11,006 bases of DNA from Nanobdellota archaeon. GTDB taxonomy: Archaea > Nanobdellota > Nanobdellia > SCGC-AAA011-G17 > VGLX01. Under the pieces are notes generated by a model that worked only from the letters and a program-made list of their open reading frames with translations, searched no databases and was not told the origin of the DNA. The position numbers and the translations under genes are program-made. The stretch is taken from contig JAHIPG010000017.1 of NCBI GenBank assembly GCA_018894775.1, positions 1 to 11,006 of the forward strand. Direction: 5' to 3'. Below are positions 6,637 through 11,006 of the stretch, in pieces (positions within the stretch are counted from its first letter, which is position 1; the number at the start of each line of letters is the position of its first letter).

Positions 6637-8171
6637 TTTACGAATCCCTCCAATATCTTGTCTATCTTTATTTCTAGTTGATTTAGCTTTTCAGGTGGTA
6701 TGTTGTAGATGTCATCTATACCTTCTTTTTCGAGGAATCTCTGTATTGTGAACGGGTCTACGTGGTAAAGGTGTGAAAGTCTCATTAGTTTTTCGTATTT
6801 TGGTCCCATTGTGGTTCTATCTTTTTTTGTCTCTTCACCTTCTGTTCTTTTCCATGCCTCTGTTCTTATCTCTTCTAGGACTCCTGCATCTTCAACTTCT
6901 TTTAGGAATTGAAGGTCATCAAAAGCTCCTTTGTTTTCTTTGTCACCTTCTGCGTAGATTGTTGGTTCGTATTTTTGAGCCATCAGTATGTCAAACCATA
7001 CGTTTGGATCATTGAACTTGTGGTTTACTGCATACCAGAATAGTCTGTTTGTGTAGTATTCTGCGAAGAAGTCAGGCATTGACTTTTTGAATTCTTCTCT
7101 TACTTGGTCCATAAGTGGGAATTCTTTTGCCATTTCTTCTTCATGAAATGTGTAGTTGCTTGCTTTATCTGCACCCAAGATTTTTTTCAGCATATGGTTT
7201 GCATCAAATGAAAAATACCTTTTTTCTGTTTCTCTGAATGGTGCTAGATAGTCGTGTAGTAGGTATGTTAGGAAGCTTTGGTTTTCTCCTAGCTGTACGT
7301 ACGATGCTTGGAGTTCTGCGTCAAACTGCCATGAGAATGGTATGCTCTGTATTTTTGTAGATGCATGTGTAAACTCATGTGCTAAAGTCGATGGGAATCC
7401 AAGTATGTAGTCTTGTGATCTTCCGATAGGGCTGTACATAACTAGTTTCGCGTTTACGATGCTTAGCCCTAATGCTGGTATCAATGCCAGATGTAGTTCG
7501 TCTGGAACAAAGTCTTTTCCTTCTAGTTTGAAGTAGCCTAGGACATCTCCATAAGTTATACCATCATATTCAGGTATCTTTTGATCAGCAATTGCATCTA
7601 GATCTTTGATTTCAAGTAGTTTCTCTAATTCTGTCTTTATCTTTCCTGGAAGGGTTTTGTATGCTTCCACATTTGCATCTACTGCCAGTTTTACCTGTTC
7701 TTTAATGTCGTTTTTTACCACTTCAAATTCTTCTAGAGTTAGCTCTTCAATACCTAAAGGATTGGTGTAGAGTATTTTATCACCTTTCTTCATGTATTCA
7801 TGATAAACTATCTTTATGTCTTTTCCGTAGATGTTTACTGTTTCTTCTTCGTTATAGTTTGAGATTTTTACAAAGTCATACATTCCAGAGTAGGTTTGTG
7901 ATTCATACATCCTGAAAATTTCTGCTGTCTTTCTGATTTCTTTTTCGATTTCATTGACATCAGTTAGTTCACTTATGGGTGTTAATCCCTTTAGATAGTG
8001 TGGGATGTTTGTATCAACTTCTTTTTTATGAACACTTTCTTTACTTTGGTTTTGTTCTTCTACATATTGTATTGGTGCCTCTTCTTTTGCGTACGTTGGT
8101 ACAGAACCTAATAGAACCCCTGCGCCGAATATTCCCGCTGCGAGTACACTCGCCAGTTTTTTACCTTTCAT
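6633..8171 (-). CDS. Secreted zinc metallopeptidase (HExxH, gluzincin-like)
   Basis: A 512-residue exported protein. The signal peptide spans residues 1-28: basic MKGKK, a hydrophobic Ala/Gly/Leu core, and a likely cleavage site after PTYA. The catalytic motif HEFTH (His265, Glu266, His269) sits in 'STLAHEFTHAS', and Glu286 in 'DAELQAS', 17 residues on, is placed as the third zinc ligand of a gluzincin. Residues 30-55 are a polar linker; about 60-200 are helical and acidic; the C-terminal ~150 residues are helical and end in a Lys/Ile/Glu-rich segment. I cannot assign a named peptidase family. The ATG at 8171 has the best Shine-Dalgarno in the window, AAAGGAGG at 8187-8180, eight bases upstream. 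The first gene of a coupled pair with the lipoprotein; substrate unknown, possibly host or environmental protein if the organism is an epibiont (inference). Confidence 0.82.
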   Translation of the reverse strand: MKGKKLASVLAAGIFGAGVLLGSVPTYAKEEAPIQYVEEQNQSKESVHKKEVDTNIPHYLKGLTPISELTDVNEIEKEIRKTAEIFRMYESQTYSGMYDFVKISNYNEEETVNIYGKDIKIVYHEYMKKGDKILYTNPLGIEELTLEEFEVVKNDIKEQVKLAVDANVEAYKTLPGKIKTELEKLLEIKDLDAIADQKIPEYDGITYGDVLGYFKLEGKDFVPDELHLALIPALGLSIVNAKLVMYSPIGRSQDYILGFPSTLAHEFTHASTKIQSIPFSWQFDAELQASYVQLGENQSFLTYLLHDYLAPFRETEKRYFSFDANHMLKKILGADKASNYTFHEEEMAKEFPLMDQVREEFKKSMPDFFAEYYTNRLFWYAVNHKFNDPNVWFDILMAQKYEPTIYAEGDKENKGAFDDLQFLKEVEDAGVLEEIRTEAWKRTEGEETKKDRTTMGPKYEKLMRLSHLYHVDPFTIQRFLEKEGIDDIYNIPPEKLNQLEIKIDKILEGFVK

Positions 8172-8179
8172 GCATTTTT

Positions 8180-8187
8180 CCTCCTTT
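8180..8187 (-). promoter_or_regulatory. Strong Shine-Dalgarno of the metallopeptidase gene
   Basis: Minus-strand AAAGGAGG with 8 bases to the ATG at 8171. It decides the start over an out-of-frame ATG four bases upstream. Confidence 0.8.
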
Positions 8188-8251
8188 GCAAAAAATTATT
8201 TAGACATCACTTCTTTTTTTATTACGCCAGAATAGAATGGTACTTTTGAGG

Positions 8252-8261
8252 TTTAAAAATA
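8252..8261 (-). promoter_or_regulatory. Possible TATA element for the metallopeptidase-lipoprotein operon
   Basis: Minus-strand TATTTTTAAA lies about 85 bases before the ATG; a start 25 bases downstream would give a leader of roughly 55 bases containing the Shine-Dalgarno. AT-rich surroundings make this weak. Confidence 0.3.
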
Positions 8262-8274
8262 TTATTGTGTTTTC

Positions 8275-8445
8275 TTACAACTTTAGCATTTCTCGGCACA
8301 TATTGACATTTTTCCCATTTTTTATCACAGTTTTTGCTAAAATTTCATCAAAATTGTCGAATAGGATTCCGTGTTCTTCACAGTCATATATGACTAGGTC
8401 TGCTTTTTTTCCAAATTCTATACTTCCTATTTCGTTATTTATCAT
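8275..8445 (-). pseudogene. hutI 3'-end fragment (duplicated, decaying copy)
   Basis: The minus-strand frame from the ATG at 8445 to TAA at 8275-8277 encodes 56 residues. Residues 4-45 are a near copy of HutI residues 373-414: 'NEIGSIEFGKKADLVIYD' is identical, then the copy reads ILFDNFDEILAKTVIKNG where hutI reads ILIDKFGINLAKIVIKNG. Loss of the conserved FGIN shows that this copy, not hutI itself, has decayed. The last 11 codons are unrelated. It starts 13 bases after the radical SAM stop. The upstream 370 residues of HutI are absent, so it cannot be an enzyme; the chance ATG might still allow a 56-residue peptide to be made. Confidence 0.88.
8310..8437. repeat. Direct repeat copy A (hutI 3' end)
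   Basis: Aligns without gaps to 9646-9773 at a constant offset of 1336 bases. I count 9 mismatches in 128, all within 8329-8365; the 72 bases 8366-8437 are identical. The bases outside the limits do not match. Confidence 0.93.
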
Positions 8446-8458
8446 TAGATCTGAATTT

Positions 8459-9568
8459 TTATAGCTGTTTCTTAAAAGGATTTAATTTTTTATAGATTGA
8501 AAGATTTTTTATGTAAAGGCAGCAGTGCTGATTACAAAGATAATTTTTGAAATAACTTCCTTTATATTTTTGCTTAGCTAGCTTTCTAAATTTATTATAT
8601 TCTTTAGAATGCCAGATTTTTTTAAAGGACGTATTTTTTATGTTTCCCATTGGATTATTACAATTTATGCAAGGATGTACGTTACCATCAACATCTATCT
8701 TTGAATAATACCATCCAGCGTAACAGGGGATTTTGTTTGGGATTCCCCTATCCATTCGATGAGAACCATTTAAGCTGAAAGAAATGGCCTTTTGGAATTC
8801 TTGTAAGTTATTTTTAATGGTTGGTTTGTTCTTATTTATTTTTTTTAGTGAAATCAAAATAGTTTCTTTTTGGTGCTTAGAAAGTTCAAATTTCCTGAGT
8901 TCATGCAATAAACCAGCAATTCTGAATTCAACATAGTCTGAATCTATTTCTTCTGCAAACTTAATCATCTGAGAGATATTTTCATAGTTTTTATTAAAAA
9001 TAGTATTACTTATAGAGAGTTGAGGAATCCTATTTGTTCTTTTGAGTTCTTTTAATTGTAAAAGGCATTCTTTGATTTTTGTGAATGTTTTTCCTGTTTG
9101 TTCGGGGTGAATATCAGAATAGGTTTTTGCATCTCCAGCCCAAAGGCTTACAATTAATCTATCCAACTTTAATTTTTGGAGTTCTTCTATTTTTTTTTTA
9201 TTGAGTAAAGTACCATTAGTAATTATATTGCATTTTAGGCCTTTTAGTTTTATATGGATAATTAATTTTTTTAATTGGTTATAGAGAAAAGGTTCTCCAT
9301 CTGCATTAAGAAGTATTTCTTTAACCCCTATCTCAGAAAGTTCAGAAATTACTTTTTTTATAGTTTCAAAATCTTGTTTTTTTTGTTTCCACTTTAATTC
9401 CTTTTTCTGTTTTAAATGATCTGAGTGGATAGGGCAAACAACACAGTTAAGATTACAATTGTTAATGAGAATTATTTGTACTGTTTCTGGAGCTGAAAAA
9501 GCTTTTTTACCATTAAATATTCCCAATGTTCTTAAAATTTGAGTAACAAATACTTTATGGGCTATCAT
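8459..9568 (-). CDS. Radical SAM/SPASM domain protein
   Basis: A 369-residue enzyme starting at the ATG at 9568; a TTG one codon upstream is less likely. The radical SAM core has CNLNCVVC (Cys38, 42, 45) for the 4Fe-4S cluster that cleaves S-adenosylmethionine, a GEP motif at 91-93 and the strand 'NIITNGT' near 113-119. The C-terminal SPASM region has 'IPCYAGW' (Cys282), 'DVDGNVHPCINC' (Cys300, 303), 'MGNI' and 'CNQHCC' (Cys345, 349, 350), enough to bind at least one auxiliary cluster. Such proteins modify peptides, sugars or other enzymes; I see no neighbouring precursor peptide or partner, so the substrate is unknown. Two sampled 60-base stretches (from 8821 and 9181) are about 23% GC, against 35-48% in sampled hutI stretches. 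With the flanking direct repeats this points to recent acquisition. No Shine-Dalgarno is visible. Confidence 0.88.
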   Translation of the reverse strand: MIAHKVFVTQILRTLGIFNGKKAFSAPETVQIILINNCNLNCVVCPIHSDHLKQKKELKWKQKKQDFETIKKVISELSEIGVKEILLNADGEPFLYNQLKKLIIHIKLKGLKCNIITNGTLLNKKKIEELQKLKLDRLIVSLWAGDAKTYSDIHPEQTGKTFTKIKECLLQLKELKRTNRIPQLSISNTIFNKNYENISQMIKFAEEIDSDYVEFRIAGLLHELRKFELSKHQKETILISLKKINKNKPTIKNNLQEFQKAISFSLNGSHRMDRGIPNKIPCYAGWYYSKIDVDGNVHPCINCNNPMGNIKNTSFKKIWHSKEYNKFRKLAKQKYKGSYFKNYLCNQHCCLYIKNLSIYKKLNPFKKQL

Positions 9569-9604
9569 CAATAATTATATCTTTTTTAGTTTTTTAAAAA
9601 TATT

Positions 9605-9616
9605 GGTTTTTTATAG
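9605..9616 (-). promoter_or_regulatory. Possible TATA element for the radical SAM gene
   Basis: Minus-strand CTATAAAAAACC about 40 bases before the ATG at 9568; a start about 25 bases downstream would give a very short leader, consistent with the missing Shine-Dalgarno. Other A/T runs nearby (9592-9603) could serve equally. Confidence 0.3.
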
Positions 9617-9628
9617 TGTTATTATTTT

Positions 9629-10888
9629 TTAGTATAGATTAATAATTTTCCCATTTTTTATCACGATTTTTGCTAAATTTATACCAAATTTGTCGATTAG
9701 AATTCCGTGTTCTTCACAGTCATATATGACTAGGTCTGCTTTTTTTCCAAATTCTATACTTCCTATTTCGTTACTTCGGCCTATAGCATGTGCCGCATTT
9801 ATCGTTGATGCATTTATGATCTCTGCATAGTTCATTCTGTAAAGCCTTGCTGCTATTTCCATTATAGCCTGCATCGATTGCGTTCTGCAGCTTCCAGGGT
9901 TATAATCCGTCGATAAAGCGATCGGAAGTTCATTCTCTATCATACGTCTGATTTTTTTTGGAAGAAATTTTTTTACCTTTTTATGTCCTGGAATCATTTC
10001 AGTAAGGTGGTATGTAACTCCAGGTAACAGAACCCCTATAGTCCCTGATGCCTTCATATCTTCAATCCCTTTTTTACTTATATAATCTAGGTGGTCTGCT
10101 GATACTGCTCCAAGTTTTGCTGCAAGTTCTGCTCCCCGATTATAATTAGTTTGTTCTGCATGCACCTTTAATTTCATCCCATGCCTTTTTGCTTCTTCTA
10201 AAATCTCTTTACTCTCTTTATACGTGAAGCCTATCTTGTCACAGAAGACATCACAGTATTCAGCAAGATTTTCTTTTTTTATAGTAAGTATTAGGTCTTT
10301 TACAAGTTTAATATAGCCTTGCCTATTGTTCTCATATTCTGGCGGGACTTTATGTGCTCCTAGATAAGTTGGTATTATTGTCATAGGATGTTTCTTTTGC
10401 AGTTCATTGATGGCATATAACATCTTTATCTCATTCTCTTGATCCAGGCCATATCCTGTTTTTATTTCTACAGTTGTTGTCCCATGAGATAACATTATGT
10501 CTAAATCCTTCAAGCCTTTCTCAACCAGGTCTTCAATACTCGCTTTCCTTGTCTGTTCAACAGTATAAAGGATTCCTCCTTTCTTGTCGATGTCACTATA
10601 ACTTTTGCCTGAGCATTTCCCTTCGTATTCATAATGTCTTGAACCTGCGTGTACTAAATGGGTATGGCAGTCGATGAACCCTGGCATCACAACTTTCCCG
10701 GTTGCATCAATCACCTGTTTAGCTTTATAATTATAATTATCTACATTAAGAATTCTTCCATATTTTATTCCTATGTTCCCTTTTACGATTGATATTTCTT
10801 GGAACGCTTTTCCTGTTTTAGGGATATGGCTTGCTCCTTTTACAGTGATTATTTCGTTCGCATTTTTTATCAGAAGATCTAATTTCAT
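9629..10888 (-). CDS. hutI: Imidazolonepropionase
   Basis: Hydrolyses 4-imidazolone-5-propionate to N-formimino-L-glutamate, the third step of histidine degradation; cytoplasmic metal-dependent amidohydrolase. It is 419 residues, full length for the family. Motifs: 'VMPGFIDCHTHLVHAGSR' with metal ligands His75 and His77; 'EIKTGYGLD' (141-149); 'GAHKVPPEY' (177-185); 'KVHAEQTN' with ligand His243; 'SADHLDY' with His266; 'ALSTDYNPGSC' with ligand Asp328; and the C-terminal strand 'GKKADLVIYD' and FGIN that close the composite beta-domain. The ATG at 10888 is the only in-frame start; a perfect AAGGAGG lies 18 bases upstream, too far for normal use. One base separates it from the stop of the preceding partial gene, so coupling is likely. 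Its product is the substrate of the formimidoyltransferase encoded about 4.9 kb away in the same direction. Its 3' 128 bases recur at 8310-8437. Confidence 0.95.
   Translation of the reverse strand: MKLDLLIKNANEIITVKGASHIPKTGKAFQEISIVKGNIGIKYGRILNVDNYNYKAKQVIDATGKVVMPGFIDCHTHLVHAGSRHYEYEGKCSGKSYSDIDKKGGILYTVEQTRKASIEDLVEKGLKDLDIMLSHGTTTVEIKTGYGLDQENEIKMLYAINELQKKHPMTIIPTYLGAHKVPPEYENNRQGYIKLVKDLILTIKKENLAEYCDVFCDKIGFTYKESKEILEEAKRHGMKLKVHAEQTNYNRGAELAAKLGAVSADHLDYISKKGIEDMKASGTIGVLLPGVTYHLTEMIPGHKKVKKFLPKKIRRMIENELPIALSTDYNPGSCRTQSMQAIMEIAARLYRMNYAEIINASTINAAHAIGRSNEIGSIEFGKKADLVIYDCEEHGILIDKFGINLAKIVIKNGKIINLY
9646..9773. repeat. Direct repeat copy B (inside the hutI 3' end)
   Basis: The intact partner of the copy at 8310-8437, in the same orientation; it covers the last ~43 codons of hutI except the final five codons and stop. 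The copies enclose the radical SAM gene in a 1336-base unit. Confidence 0.93.
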
Positions 10889-10889
10889 T

Positions 10890-11006
10890 TTAATTGTTTA
10901 TTATGTCCTCCTTATGGTAAATAGTTGCATTACAAAAATCTGCAACTGATCCAATTTCTCCTTCAATTAATATTGAGCCTCCATTTGAATTATGGCCTAC
11001 ATGTCC
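10890..11006 (-). CDS. 3' end of an unidentified protein, possibly right-handed beta-helix (GXGXG-like)
   Basis: The last 38 codons of a gene that continues beyond the window, ending at TAA 10890-10892, one base before the hutI ATG. The peptide begins GHVGHNSNGGSILIEGEIGS and ends IYHKEDIINN. Regular Gly and short 'SILIEGEIGS' strands resemble the coil repeats of the GXGXG beta-helix seen in glutamate synthase and formylmethanofuran dehydrogenase subunit C C-termini. It does not look like the C terminus of HutU or HutH. The other two minus-strand frames contain early stops, which supports this frame. Product not identifiable from so short a piece. Confidence 0.55.
   Translation of the reverse strand, partial: GHVGHNSNGGSILIEGEIGSVADFCNATIYHKEDIINN

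Noticed and set aside
8275..8445. 56-residue ORF as a peptide substrate of the radical SAM enzyme
   Set aside because: Its first three quarters are a copy of the HutI C terminus, so it is explained by duplication; no leader/core organisation is visible.
8237..8464. 75-codon + strand open frame over the hutI fragment
   Set aside because: Antisense shadow of the duplicated hutI tail; no start signal.
9569..9571. TTG at 9571 as the start of the radical SAM gene
   Set aside because: An ATG is the next codon and no Shine-Dalgarno favours the TTG.

Overview
The window looks archaeal, most likely a DPANN-type archaeon (Woesearchaeota/Pacearchaeota-like). This is inferred from an archaeal/eukaryal-type prolyl-tRNA synthetase with a Cys-rich C-terminal zinc domain ending in Tyr, TATA-like boxes, T-tract terminators, AT-rich composition, and a mix of Shine-Dalgarno-led and apparently leaderless starts. 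No rRNA or other marker fixes the lineage.

Layout. From position 2 to 1726 (+) runs the 3' part of a large transglutaminase-like protein with all three catalytic residues. Everything after it is on the minus strand. Reading leftwards from the right edge come: the last 38 codons of an unknown, possibly beta-helical protein; hutI (imidazolonepropionase); a very AT-rich radical SAM/SPASM gene; a 128-base partial copy of the hutI 3' end; a secreted HExxH metallopeptidase overlapping by 4 bases a predicted lipoprotein gene; a decayed 3' end of a TnpB (IS200/IS605-type) gene; a glutamate formimidoyltransferase overlapping by 4 bases a cyclodeaminase-like gene; and proS, convergent with the transglutaminase gene.

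How they fit. HutI makes formiminoglutamate. The formimidoyltransferase moves the formimino group to tetrahydrofolate, and the cyclodeaminase releases ammonia to give methenyl-tetrahydrofolate. The window therefore holds the lower half of histidine catabolism, with FtcD split into two genes; HutH and HutU are not seen. The peptidase and lipoprotein form a translationally coupled export pair.

The two most informative irregularities are DNA-level scars. (1) The hutI 3' end is present twice as direct repeats (8310-8437 and 9646-9773; 72 bases identical, 9 mismatches in 128) flanking the low-GC radical SAM gene, which suggests integration by recombination. (2) A degenerate TnpB tail with an IS-end-like sequence stops 6 bases before the formimidoyltransferase start codon, so that gene's upstream region is derived from transposon (possibly omega-RNA) sequence. 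I found no CRISPR array, tRNA or rRNA.
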